A DNA stretch of 32,320 nt from Acidobacteriaceae bacterium. Lineage in GTDB: Bacteria; Acidobacteriota; Terriglobia; Terriglobales; Acidobacteriaceae. The stretch is taken from contig JABFXN010000244.1 in assembly GCA_013361705.1 (NCBI GenBank), positions 1 through 32,320 on the forward strand, written 5' to 3'. This document shows positions 15,915 through 23,497 of the stretch, in pieces. The notes beneath the pieces were generated by a model. The model searched no databases, was not told where the DNA came from, and saw only the letters and a list, made by a program, of their open reading frames with translations. A program made the translations under genes and the position numbers. Within the stretch, counting starts at the first letter, position 1, and the number at the start of each line of letters is the position of its first letter.

Positions 15915-16673
15915 TTAGTGGCCGGCGAGCAGGGTGTTGAACTGCTCGAACCAGGCGTCGAACTTTTCGGCGTTGAAGTCGCCAGCGAAGCGGAGCGGAT
16001 GGACGTTCTTCACCAGGATCTCCTTTGCCTGCGGCTGGGTTTCCAGAATTTGCATGGTCTCGTCGATGAAGGTGTCCAGGGGCATGGCCCGGGGATCGCT
16101 CTTCTGGTGCGGTCCAAGCAGCTCCGTCTGCACATAGGGCGGGGCTAGTTCCAGAACCTCAACGCTGCTGCCCTTCAACTGGTAGCGCAGCGACTGCGAC
16201 CAGGAGTGGATCGCTGCCTTGGTGGCCGAGTAGGTCGGCGTCAGTGCGAGCGGTGTGAAGGCCAGCCCGGAACTGACGTTCATGATCGTCGCGCTCGGCT
16301 GCTTCTGCAGCGTAGGCAGAAGCGCGGCAGTCAAACGGATCGGCGCCAGGAGGTTGGTGTTGATCGTCTCCTCTGCTGCTTTGGGGTCGATAATCTGTTC
16401 GGTCTTCATGATGCCGGCCATGTTGATGAGCACATTCAGAGCGGGATGCTTTGCCGTCAGCTCCGCGGCGAAGGCATTGATGGAAGCCTCGCTCTGCACA
16501 TCAAGCTGTACCCCAACGATGCCGGGATTCGCGGCGGCGACCTGCTCCAGCACCTCTTTACGGCGGCCGGCGATGATGACCGTATTACCGCGCTTGTGAA
16601 AGGCTTCGGCGAGGCCGCGGCCAAGACCGGAGCCGCCGCCCGTAATCAGAATCGCGTTTCCTGTGACCTTCAT
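15915..16673 (-). CDS. Short-chain dehydrogenase/reductase (DltE-like)
   Basis: This 252-residue classical SDR has the dinucleotide motif TGGGSGLG (11-18), NMAG (84-87), the catalytic Ser in NVSSG (134-135), and YSATK with Tyr148 and Lys152. The reaction is NAD(P)-dependent oxidation or reduction of an unidentified carbonyl or alcohol. The C-terminus (IDETMQILETQPQAKEILVKNVHPLRFA) resembles DltE-type SDRs often found beside HxlR regulators. The ATG at 16673 gives a protein of normal SDR length; the frame stays open upstream to 17051, but that would run through the divergent regulator and adds no recognisable domain. AAGGGAG lies about 12 nt before the ATG. The gene is divergent from the HxlR gene, which probably controls it. 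Confidence 0.93.
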   Translation of the reverse strand: MKVTGNAILITGGGSGLGRGLAEAFHKRGNTVIIAGRRKEVLEQVAAANPGIVGVQLDVQSEASINAFAAELTAKHPALNVLINMAGIMKTEQIIDPKAAEETINTNLLAPIRLTAALLPTLQKQPSATIMNVSSGLAFTPLALTPTYSATKAAIHSWSQSLRYQLKGSSVEVLELAPPYVQTELLGPHQKSDPRAMPLDTFIDETMQILETQPQAKEILVKNVHPLRFAGDFNAEKFDAWFEQFNTLLAGH

Positions 16674-16694
16674 GGATATCTTGCTCCCTTCTTG

Positions 16695-16764
16695 AGTTAC
16701 TGTAGGAGTGCCACTCTCTTTTGGGAAGTAGGCACTTTTTCGTATGTCAGTTACCGTAAGGTAA
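16695..16764. promoter_or_regulatory. Candidate HxlR operator region between the SDR and HxlR genes
   Basis: The 96-bp divergent gap contains the imperfect palindrome TTACC-GTAA-GGTAA (16751-16764), ending 5 bp before the regulator start. A related block AGTTACTGTA (16695-16704) lies near the SDR start, and AGTTACCGTA (16749-16758) repeats it. Two sites flanking the gap would suit a dimeric HxlR repressor; assignment is by position. Confidence 0.5.
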
Positions 16765-16769
16765 GTACT

Positions 16770-17195
16770 ATGGCTCCCACAAAATCCTCGAAGAAGAAGC
16801 CGAAAGCCGCTCTGGCTTTTCAATCGCCGGACGGAAAGTCTTCCCAACATCCTGACCTGGATGCATTGGTGCAACAGACCATCGCCCGTGTCGCCGACAA
16901 GTGGACGCTGCTGACGCTCGAGGCCCTGGATCAGCATGGTACGCTGCGCTTCACCCAACTGGCAGGATTGGTCGATGGCGTGAGCCAGAAGATGCTGACG
17001 CAGACGCTGCGGCAGATGGAGGCCGACGGATTTGTCACACGAACGGTGCATCCCGTCATCCCACCCAAGGTGGAGTACACGTTGACGGCGCTGGGCCGCA
17101 GTCTGGGAGAGGCCTTTTGCAGCGTGTGGACATGGGCGGAGAAGAACTACAAGGCCATCGAGAAGGCGCGAACAGCGTATCGCGAGCGCTCCTGA
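16770..17195 (+). CDS. HxlR-family winged-helix transcriptional regulator
   Basis: This 141-residue regulator has the HxlR signature: VADKWTLLTLEALDQHGTLRFTQLAGLVDGVSQKMLTQTLRQMEADGFVTRTVHP (about 41-95), then PKVEYTLTALGRSLGEAF. The N-terminus (MAPTKSSKKKPKAAL) is a basic extension not usual in the family. HxlR proteins often sense electrophiles or redox state through Cys, but the only Cys here is near position 117, outside the usual N-terminal site. The ATG at 16770 follows the candidate operator directly, so the leader is short. It is divergent from the SDR gene, the usual arrangement for control of a detoxifying reductase. Confidence 0.92.
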   Translation: MAPTKSSKKKPKAALAFQSPDGKSSQHPDLDALVQQTIARVADKWTLLTLEALDQHGTLRFTQLAGLVDGVSQKMLTQTLRQMEADGFVTRTVHPVIPPKVEYTLTALGRSLGEAFCSVWTWAEKNYKAIEKARTAYRERS

Positions 17196-17294
17196 ATTTC
17201 CCGATAAGGAACGCGAACTTCACTTTGTCATCTGGAAAACGGACAGCCGGAAGTTTACCGGGATAACAATGGCAGTCGAGACAAAGGTGCTGCC

Positions 17295-18128
17295 ATGAAG
17301 GTCTGGTTCGTAAAGTTCGCTGCTTGTTTCACGTTGTCGGTGGCAATGGCCGGTACCGCCCAGGCCGCCGACCAGATGCTGCGGGTGCAGACGACACCGA
17401 TGGAGGTTATCGTCGCGCTGATCTCAAAGGAGAGCGCCGCCTCCAAAGCGCGGCCGGCGTACCTGTACACCTCCTACGAACGCTCAGACCGCACGAATGG
17501 AAGATTGTGGAAGGAGCGAGTGGCTGACTTGCCGGAAGGACGCATTCGCATGCTGGTGGAAGAGGATGGCAGGCCTCTGGATGCCTGCCGGCAGCAGGCC
17601 GAGCGCGAGCGGGTAAAGCAGATCGCCGGCGACTCCGAAGCGCTACAGAAGGATGCTCACGCGCAGCAGGAGGACTCCCAGCGCGCGCAGCGCATGTTGG
17701 ATCTGCTACCTAAGGCGTTTCTGTTTGAACGGGTGGGACAAGAGGGGCGATATACCCGCATCGCTTACCGTCCTAATCCGGAGTACACCCCAAAGAGCTT
17801 CGAAGAGCGTGTCATGCACGCCATGCATGGCACGGTGCTGGTGGACGAACGTGAGTTCCGCCTGCACCAGCTCGAAGGCCGCCTGGAGAAAGACGTGAGC
17901 TTCGGCATGGGTCTGCTGGCCACGCTTCGCAGCGGCAGTAGCTTCAGCACCATACGGGAGGAGGTAGCTCCGTCCATCTGGAAGATCGCAAAGATGCAGA
18001 CCCGCTTTGATGGACGCGCGATCTTCTTCAAAACCATCAATCGCCAGCAGCAGTCAGAGCACTCAGAATTCAAAGCCCTGCCGGAGGGAACGACGATCAC
18101 CCAGGCAGTGGAGTTGTTGTTGCAGTAG
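17295..18128 (+). CDS. Exported protein of unknown function
   Basis: I do not recognise this 277-residue protein. It has a clear signal peptide (MKVWFVKFAACFTLSVAMAGTAQA, cleavage after AQA). The mature part contains a Tyr/Arg-rich strand region (PAYLYTSYERSDRTNGRLWKE), a charged, Gln-rich helical stretch probably forming a coiled coil (about 95-140, QQAERERVKQ..DAHAQQEDSQRAQ), then FLFERVGQEGRYTRIAYRPNPEYTPKSFEERVM and HGTVLVDEREFRLHQLEG. The last two blocks recall beta-rich lipoprotein-carrier-like folds, but this is weak. It has no cysteine pairs or membrane span and is likely a free periplasmic protein. AAAGG precedes the ATG at suitable spacing. It stands alone, with its own terminator at 18260-18304. 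Confidence 0.75.
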   Translation: MKVWFVKFAACFTLSVAMAGTAQAADQMLRVQTTPMEVIVALISKESAASKARPAYLYTSYERSDRTNGRLWKERVADLPEGRIRMLVEEDGRPLDACRQQAERERVKQIAGDSEALQKDAHAQQEDSQRAQRMLDLLPKAFLFERVGQEGRYTRIAYRPNPEYTPKSFEERVMHAMHGTVLVDEREFRLHQLEGRLEKDVSFGMGLLATLRSGSSFSTIREEVAPSIWKIAKMQTRFDGRAIFFKTINRQQQSEHSEFKALPEGTTITQAVELLLQ

Positions 18129-18259
18129 TAGAACGGTGGAATCGCTGCATTGTCGTACCGGAAGTTTGTTGCACTTGTCTACCGGGGGCAATGGAAGGTT
18201 TTTCCGATGCCCCGCTTTTCCCTCAACGTAACGGAGAGCAAAACCGTCAAAGCTGCACT

Positions 18260-18304
18260 CGAATACCCCATACCACCTCCGCGGGTGATGGGGTATTCGC
18301 TTTT
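18260..18304 (+). terminator. Intrinsic terminator after the unknown exported protein
   Basis: A perfect 12-bp stem (18260-18271 with 18288-18299; arm CGAATACCCCAT) encloses a loop that can pair further (CACC/GGGTG), followed by CTTTT. It lies 131 bp after the stop codon, which is rather far, but no other gene intervenes. Confidence 0.75.
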
Positions 18305-18317
18305 AATATCAGCGACG

Positions 18318-18390
18318 TGTCATAAGTCATGAAGAGCTCCGCCATCCGAAGCGATCCTTCACGATATTCAGGATGACAACACTTATGACA
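18318..18390. repeat. 10-bp inverted repeat flanking a GTCAT-type intergenic element
   Basis: TGTCATAAGT (18318-18327) and ACTTATGACA (18381-18390) are perfect inverted arms 53 bp apart. Read on the minus strand the enclosed DNA contains GTCATCCTGAATATC and GAAGGATCG blocks, a composition like other small mobile intergenic repeats. It lies between two convergent genes. Confidence 0.5.
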
Positions 18391-18410
18391 AGAATTTCCG
18401 AGACACCACA

Positions 18411-18692
18411 CTAGCGGCGTTTGCGGGCAGCGCGCGAAGGCCAGTACTGAAAGGCGTCGGCCTGCAGCTCGCCTTCAAGGTCCATCAACTTGTGCTGCAT
18501 GCGCTGCTGGGCGTCGGCGACGCCGCGGTTGTAGACCAGTGGCCCAATCTCTTCCAGGAAAAAGTCCAGAAGTAAGCCCGCCGCCAGCGTATTGAGCGGT
18601 TCGGCCAGATTCTGCTCGGCGTAGGTCTGCAGGGAGGCGATCGCCTGCTGGCGATCCTGCGCTGAAAGTTCGGTGAGCTTCTCGGTTGGCAC
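18411..18692 (-). CDS. DUF2164 family protein
   Basis: This 93-residue cytosolic protein matches the DUF2164 family over most of its length: LSAQDRQQAIASLQTYAEQ, the well-conserved LAAGLLLDFFLEEIGPLVYNRGVADAQ, and a helical C-terminal part ending in a basic RAARKRR tail. The function of the family is unknown. The frame is open further upstream to 18875, but that extension overlaps the divergent hydrolase and has no family similarity. The GTG at 18690-18692, with a GGGGA stretch 9 nt upstream, fits the family start. It is divergent from the alpha/beta hydrolase with a gap of about 106 bp. Confidence 0.82.
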   Translation of the reverse strand: MPTEKLTELSAQDRQQAIASLQTYAEQNLAEPLNTLAAGLLLDFFLEEIGPLVYNRGVADAQQRMQHKLMDLEGELQADAFQYWPSRAARKRR

Positions 18693-18798
18693 TCCTGTCC
18701 CCCACGTTCCCGGCTGGGAACACCCCTTGAGATTAAATCCCGCAATACAACCTTCATCTCCCAGTAACAATCCTGTAACATACAGCGTTGGGACTTCC

Positions 18799-19695
18799 GT
18801 GTCGTCTGTGTCAGGGAAAGACCCGCAGTTTGACCGAAGGGACGCACAGAGGGCCGTGTCTGCAGCACTCCACATCCGTGAAGAAGAGGTCGTCGTTGAC
18901 GGTATCGCGGTGCACTACCGCGTTGCCGGAACGGGGCGTCCGCTGTTGCTGCTGCACGGGTTGCTGGCCGATGGACAGACCTGGCGTCGGAACCTGAAGG
19001 ATCTGGCGCGCCATTCCACGGTCTACGCCGTGGATCTCTTCAACATGGGCAAGAGCCAGCGTGTCGCCGGACTGGACGCGAGTCTGGAGGCTACCGCCGA
19101 CCGGATCGCACGCCTGATGGATTGCCTTGGGCTGGACGAAGCCGACGTCGCCGGACACTCGCACGGCGGGGCGCTGGCGATGATGCTGGCGGCGCGGCAC
19201 ACGAACCGTGTCGGCAAGCTGGTGCTCTTTGCTCCGGCAAATCCGTTTTGCGTGCATGGCGCGCGCAATGCACGCTTCTTCTCCACTCCGGTAGGCGCCT
19301 GGTTGGGACGTCGCGTCCCTCAGTGGCCGGGGCTGCTGCACCGCGCCGCGCTACGACGGATGTACGGCGAGCCCTCGCGGATCATTGACGGGACGCTCGC
19401 CTGCTACACCGAGCATCTCAGCATTCCCGGAACCATGGATCACCTGCTGGCGATCGTGCGCTCCTGGGGCAGCGACATGCGTGGCCTCAAGAAAGTCCTG
19501 AACCGGCTGGCCGATGTTCCAGCGCTGCTGATCTGGGGCGACCGCGACCGCGCCGTAAGCCTGCCTTCGGCACAGTTGCTGGCCAAGGAGATGCATCACG
19601 CCGAGCTGCTGGTACTGCATGGCGTCGGCCATCTGCCGTTTGAGGAACAGCCAGAGATCTGCAACCGCGCTATCGCGCGGTGGTTGCAGAATTGA
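18799..19695 (+). CDS. Alpha/beta-fold hydrolase
   Basis: This 298-residue cytosolic hydrolase has the oxyanion region LLLLHGLLADGQTW, the nucleophile elbow GHSHGG, the acid in LLIWGDRDRAVSLP, and the His in LVLHGVGHLPFEEQPE. The catalytic triad is therefore complete; the substrate (ester, lactone, epoxide or haloalkane) cannot be read from sequence. The start is uncertain. A GTG at 18799 has TTGGGA 5 nt upstream and leaves room for a divergent promoter; a GTG at 18673 would overlap the DUF2164 gene. The stop lies inside the octamer dyad at 19691-19798. Confidence 0.88.
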   Translation: MSSVSGKDPQFDRRDAQRAVSAALHIREEEVVVDGIAVHYRVAGTGRPLLLLHGLLADGQTWRRNLKDLARHSTVYAVDLFNMGKSQRVAGLDASLEATADRIARLMDCLGLDEADVAGHSHGGALAMMLAARHTNRVGKLVLFAPANPFCVHGARNARFFSTPVGAWLGRRVPQWPGLLHRAALRRMYGEPSRIIDGTLACYTEHLSIPGTMDHLLAIVRSWGSDMRGLKKVLNRLADVPALLIWGDRDRAVSLPSAQLLAKEMHHAELLVLHGVGHLPFEEQPEICNRAIARWLQN

Positions 19696-19798
19696 ATAAC
19701 GAAATAATTGAATAATTGAAGAACCAGGTCATCGCCTGTAATGGCGATGTAGTTGGATGTCCTAGTTATTCAATTCTTCCATTCTTCAATCATTCAAT
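19691..19798. repeat. AT-rich octamer dyad between convergent hydrolase and xfp genes
   Basis: Arms 19691-19728 and 19761-19798 align as reverse complements over 38 bp without gaps and with about nine mismatches. Each is made of four to five AATTGAAT-like octamers. The centre holds a perfect 7-bp stem (CATCGCC 19730-19736, GGCGATG 19743-19749). The stop codons of both convergent genes (TGA at 19693-19695 on plus, 19794-19796 on minus) lie inside the arms, as if the repeat had been inserted and its TGA used. It may act as a bidirectional terminator. Confidence 0.75.
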
Positions 19799-22151
19799 TA
19801 GTCGTCCACTTCCAATCCCGTACTTCCGGCATATCTTCGCCATGTTCTGCGACGTAGAGCTTGTGCTCCTGCATCTTTTCGCTGTGAAGCTGGCGGACGC
19901 GGTCGTAGTCTTCGGGTAGCGCATACCGCACGCAGTCGAGCGCCAGGGAGAAACGGTCGATCTGGTTGAGCACCGTCATATCGAACGGTGTTGTCGTGGT
20001 GCCTTCCCCGTGGAAGCCATGGACGTGGAAGCTGGCATGGTTACGGCGTTTGTAGGTGAGCTTGTGCACCACCGTCGGGTAGCCGTGGAAGGCCATGACG
20101 ACCGGGCTTTCCTGATCGAAGATCCGTTCGAAGTTTTCGTCGTCGATACCGTGAGGATGCTCTCCCGGCGTCTCCAGAGTGAAGAGATCGACGATGTTGA
20201 CGAAGCGGATCTTGAGGGCTGGCGCCCATTTCCGCAGCACCGTCACAGCGGCCAGCGCCTCCATGGTGGGGACGTCGCCGGCACAGGCGAGGATGACGTC
20301 CGGCTTCTCCTCCGGCGCACAGGTCGAGGCCCACGCCCAGATCCCCAGACCTTCCGTGCAGTGACGCACCGCCTCATCCATGTTGAGGTAGGTGTGTGTT
20401 GGCTGCTTCCCGGCGATGATGAGGTTGATGTAGTTGCGCGAGCGCAGGCAGTGGTCGCCCACCGAGAGCAGGCAGTTGGCATCGGGCGGGAAGTAGATGC
20501 GCGTCACCTCGCTCTGCTTGTTGGCAACGTGGTCGATAAAGCCGGGGTCCTGGTGCGAGAAGCCGTTGTGGTCTTGTCGCCAGACGTGCGAGCTGAGCAG
20601 ATAGGTCAGCGAAGCGATGGGCTTGCGCCAGGGCAGCTCTTTGCAGGCCTTCAGCCACTTGGCATGCTGGTTGAACATGGAGTCGATGATGTGGATGAAG
20701 GCTTCGTAGCAGGAGAAGAAGCCGTGGCGTCCGGTCAGGAGATAGCCTTCGAGCCAGCCCTGGCAGAGATTCTCTGACAACACTTCAAGCACGCGGCCAT
20801 CGGCAGCGAGATTCTCATCGACGGGGAGCAGCTCACCCTCCCACTGCTTGGGTGTTGCCTGGTAGACATCCTGCAGGCGGTTGGAGGCGGTCTCATCGGG
20901 ACCGAAGATGCGGAAGTTGCGATTGGCTGCGTTGTAACGGATGACGTCGCGGAGGTAGTCGCCGAGGATCTTAGTCGCCGAGACCTCTTTTGTATCGCAA
21001 GGCACATTGCACTTTACGGCGTAGTCGCGGAAATCCGGCAGCACCAGCGGCTTCAACAACTCGCCGCCGTTGGCGCTGAGATTGACCGACATACGCAGAT
21101 CCCCTTTAGGGGCGATCTTGAGCAACTGCGGCACAGGGCATCCGCGATTGTCGAAGAGCTCTTCGGGCTTGTAGCTTCGCAGCCACTCTTCGAGCAGCGT
21201 GAGATGTTCGGGGTTGGAGCGCACCTCGTCCAGAGGCACCTGGTGCGAGCGCCAGGTACCTTCCACCTGTTTGCCGTCCACCATATGCGGCGACGTCCAG
21301 CCCTTGGGGGTACGCAAAATGAGCATCGGCCAGGCCGGACGCTGCGGTGGATAGTGGCTGGCAGCGTCAGCACGAATCGCGGTGATGTGATCGAAGATGC
21401 GATCGAGCGTCTCGGCCATCTGCCGATGCATCACCTCGGGGTCATCGCCTTCGACCGTATACGGCGTGTAACCGTAGCCGCGGAAGAGCTGCTCCAACTC
21501 CTCCTGCGGAATGCGCGCCAGCACCGTGGGATTCGCGATCTTGTAGCCGTTCAGGTGAAGGATGGGCAGCACGGTGCCGTCGGTTACGGGATTGAGGAAC
21601 TTGTTCGAGTGCCACGAGGTCGCCAGCGTGCCCGTTTCCGCCTCGCCATCGCCGACGATGCAGGGGACGATGAGATTTGGATTGTCGAAGGCCGCGCCAT
21701 AGGCATGCACTAGCGAATAGCCGAGCTCTCCGCCTTCATTGATAGAGCCGGGGACATTGGCGGCGCAGTGGCTGGGAATGCCATATGGCCATGAGAATTG
21801 TTTGAAGAAGAGCTTCAGCCCGTCGGCATCCTGCTGGATGTTGGGATAAGTCTCAGAGTAGCTGCCTTCGAGGAAGGTGTTGGCAAGGATGCCCGGAGCT
21901 CCGTGACCCGGCCCGGTAATCAGCAGCATGCTGAGGCGGCGTGCCCTGATGATGCGATTGAGGTGCACGTAGACGAAGTTGAGGCCGGGCGTCGTGCCGA
22001 AGTGGCCGAGCAGGCGAGGCTTGATGTCGTCGACCGTGAGCGGGCGGCGGAGCAGCGGATTATTGCGCAGGTAAATCTGTCCGACGGAAAGGTAGTTGGC
22101 AGCGCGCCAGTATGCATGAATACCGGCGATTTCCTCAACGGTGAGCGGCAT
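19794..22151 (-). CDS. xfp: Xylulose-5-phosphate/fructose-6-phosphate phosphoketolase
   Basis: This 785-residue thiamine-diphosphate enzyme cleaves xylulose 5-phosphate (and often fructose 6-phosphate) with phosphate to acetyl-phosphate and glyceraldehyde 3-phosphate (or erythrose 4-phosphate). Supporting features are [21 protein letters not shown] at the start, [10 protein letters not shown], the ThDP site [27 protein letters not shown], and [10 protein letters not shown]. The ATG at 22151 is chosen because GGAG lies 8 nt upstream and the protein then begins at the usual family position; a longer version from 22220 would add 23 residues encoded by an inverted repeat. It is the last gene of the mscS-ackA-xfp operon, closed by the dyad at 19691-19798. 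Confidence 0.96.
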   Translation of the reverse strand: MPLTVEEIAGIHAYWRAANYLSVGQIYLRNNPLLRRPLTVDDIKPRLLGHFGTTPGLNFVYVHLNRIIRARRLSMLLITGPGHGAPGILANTFLEGSYSETYPNIQQDADGLKLFFKQFSWPYGIPSHCAANVPGSINEGGELGYSLVHAYGAAFDNPNLIVPCIVGDGEAETGTLATSWHSNKFLNPVTDGTVLPILHLNGYKIANPTVLARIPQEELEQLFRGYGYTPYTVEGDDPEVMHRQMAETLDRIFDHITAIRADAASHYPPQRPAWPMLILRTPKGWTSPHMVDGKQVEGTWRSHQVPLDEVRSNPEHLTLLEEWLRSYKPEELFDNRGCPVPQLLKIAPKGDLRMSVNLSANGGELLKPLVLPDFRDYAVKCNVPCDTKEVSATKILGDYLRDVIRYNAANRNFRIFGPDETASNRLQDVYQATPKQWEGELLPVDENLAADGRVLEVLSENLCQGWLEGYLLTGRHGFFSCYEAFIHIIDSMFNQHAKWLKACKELPWRKPIASLTYLLSSHVWRQDHNGFSHQDPGFIDHVANKQSEVTRIYFPPDANCLLSVGDHCLRSRNYINLIIAGKQPTHTYLNMDEAVRHCTEGLGIWAWASTCAPEEKPDVILACAGDVPTMEALAAVTVLRKWAPALKIRFVNIVDLFTLETPGEHPHGIDDENFERIFDQESPVVMAFHGYPTVVHKLTYKRRNHASFHVHGFHGEGTTTTPFDMTVLNQIDRFSLALDCVRYALPEDYDRVRQLHSEKMQEHKLYVAEHGEDMPEVRDWKWTTN

Positions 22152-22180
22152 CGCGTTGTCTCCGTGGTTAAGGGTTGGCT

Positions 22181-22294
22181 GGAGCATTTTTCCTGTAGGT
22201 GTAGTGTCGGGTTTCTTCATCTATGGGCGTTTTCCGAAATGAAAACGCCGCTGCACTCCTTTTCCGGGATACCCAGCTACAGGGAAAATGCTCC
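22181..22294. repeat. Dyad between ackA and xfp with inner hairpin
   Basis: Arms 22181-22198 and 22277-22294 pair at 17 of 18 positions (core GGAGCATTTT). Inside lies a perfect 9-bp hairpin (GGCGTTTTC 22226-22234, GAAAACGCC 22241-22249). The outer arm touches the ackA stop codon. In the operon transcript it would form a large structure just before the xfp ribosome site, so it could reduce read-through or protect the mRNA, favouring unequal ackA and xfp expression. Confidence 0.65.
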
Positions 22295-23484
22295 TACTGG
22301 AGGGCCTGTGTGCACTCGTGTGCAAGCTGCAGGCCTTCGTCTGCGTGAATCACCCATACGGCGAGCTTTGATGCCGGCGAGGAGAGTAAAGTGTCACCCG
22401 CCATGACATTTGTATTTCGGGCGGGGTCGACGTCGACGCCCCAACCTCGGAGCCCCTCAAGAATGGGGCCTCTTACTTCAGGAGTATTCTCTCCGATGCC
22501 TCCGCCGAAGACAATGGCGTGTGGGTCACCCAGCACAGCCAGATAAGCGCCCATGGTGGCGCGGACGCGATAAGCGTACATCGCCATGGCCAGCAGCGAA
22601 CGGTCATCTGTCTTCTTGCGCAGGATGCGAGTGTCAAGGGATTGGCCCGAAATAGCGAGCAGGCCCGACTTCTTTTCCAGGAACTGCAGCGCGTCCTGCG
22701 GAGAGAGGTTTTCGTGCTGCATGAGATAGGGCAGGATCGCCGGATCGATGGAGCCGGAGCGTGTGCCCATCATCAGACCTTCCAATGGTGTGAAGCCCAT
22801 CGAAGTCTCGACCGATTTGCCTTCGCGGATGGCGCAGACTGACGATCCGCTCTCAAGATGGCTGGTAACGATGTTCGCCTGCTCGATGGGCGTGTTGCTC
22901 AGCGAGCAGAACTGCTCCAGTTGGTAGCGATGCGAGAGCCCATGGAAGCCGTATTTGCGGATACCGTGCCGATTGGCGACATCGTAGTCAATGGCATAGC
23001 GCCATGCGACCTCGGGCAGCGTGTGATGGAAGGCCGTATCGAAAGTGCAGGCAATAGGCAGAGCGCTGCCATGCTGCTGCAGTGCGCGAATCACCTTGAC
23101 CGACTTGGGGTTGTGCAGAGGAGCAAGCTCAGACCGGGCCTCGATTTTACGGATTACCTCATCGTCGATTCCCACCGCCGCATCGAAGTCACCGCCTCCG
23201 TGCACCACGCGGACACCGGCGAGATCGGGCTTCGGGAGATCGAGCTTATCGAGAGCGTCGAGCGAAGCCGTGGTCATGGCGTCGAAGTCGCCCGCCGGTA
23301 AAGGCTCGGAGTGCAACGGTTCATCGCCGCGCGTGACCTCGAGTGTTGTGTCCTTACCGACGTTGTCGATGTCGCCGGTGAGCAGGCGCTTACCGGCAGA
23401 GGCGCGCGGCTGGTTAGCGGTGGTCTCGACGAGGTCGAACTTCAGCGAGTTGCTGCCCGGGTTGAAACACAGGACGAGGGGCAT
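22294..23484 (-). CDS. ackA: Acetate/propionate-family kinase (acetate kinase)
   Basis: This 396-residue cytosolic kinase of the ASKHA fold interconverts acetyl-phosphate + ADP and acetate + ATP. Evidence is the N-terminal NPGSNSLKFDLVE, RVVHGGG, GFHGLSHRY, TSMGFTPLEGLMMGTRSGSIDPA and VFGGGIGENTPEVR. Two signatures are altered: the usual CGSSS start reads PGSNS, and the phosphate-1/2 segment that is normally HLGNG reads HLESGSS. The gene lies 13 bp after mscS and upstream of xfp, so it probably harvests ATP from phosphoketolase-made acetyl-phosphate. A short-chain acyl kinase of other specificity is the alternative. Confidence 0.93.
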   Translation of the reverse strand: MPLVLCFNPGSNSLKFDLVETTANQPRASAGKRLLTGDIDNVGKDTTLEVTRGDEPLHSEPLPAGDFDAMTTASLDALDKLDLPKPDLAGVRVVHGGGDFDAAVGIDDEVIRKIEARSELAPLHNPKSVKVIRALQQHGSALPIACTFDTAFHHTLPEVAWRYAIDYDVANRHGIRKYGFHGLSHRYQLEQFCSLSNTPIEQANIVTSHLESGSSVCAIREGKSVETSMGFTPLEGLMMGTRSGSIDPAILPYLMQHENLSPQDALQFLEKKSGLLAISGQSLDTRILRKKTDDRSLLAMAMYAYRVRATMGAYLAVLGDPHAIVFGGGIGENTPEVRGPILEGLRGWGVDVDPARNTNVMAGDTLLSSPASKLAVWVIHADEGLQLAHECTQALQ

Positions 23485-23497
23485 AGCAACTCCAAGC

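Noticed and set aside
16674-17051. N-terminal extension of the SDR by 126 residues
   Set aside because: It would run antisense through the HxlR gene; the Rossmann motif starts 10 residues after the ATG at 16673, as usual for SDRs.
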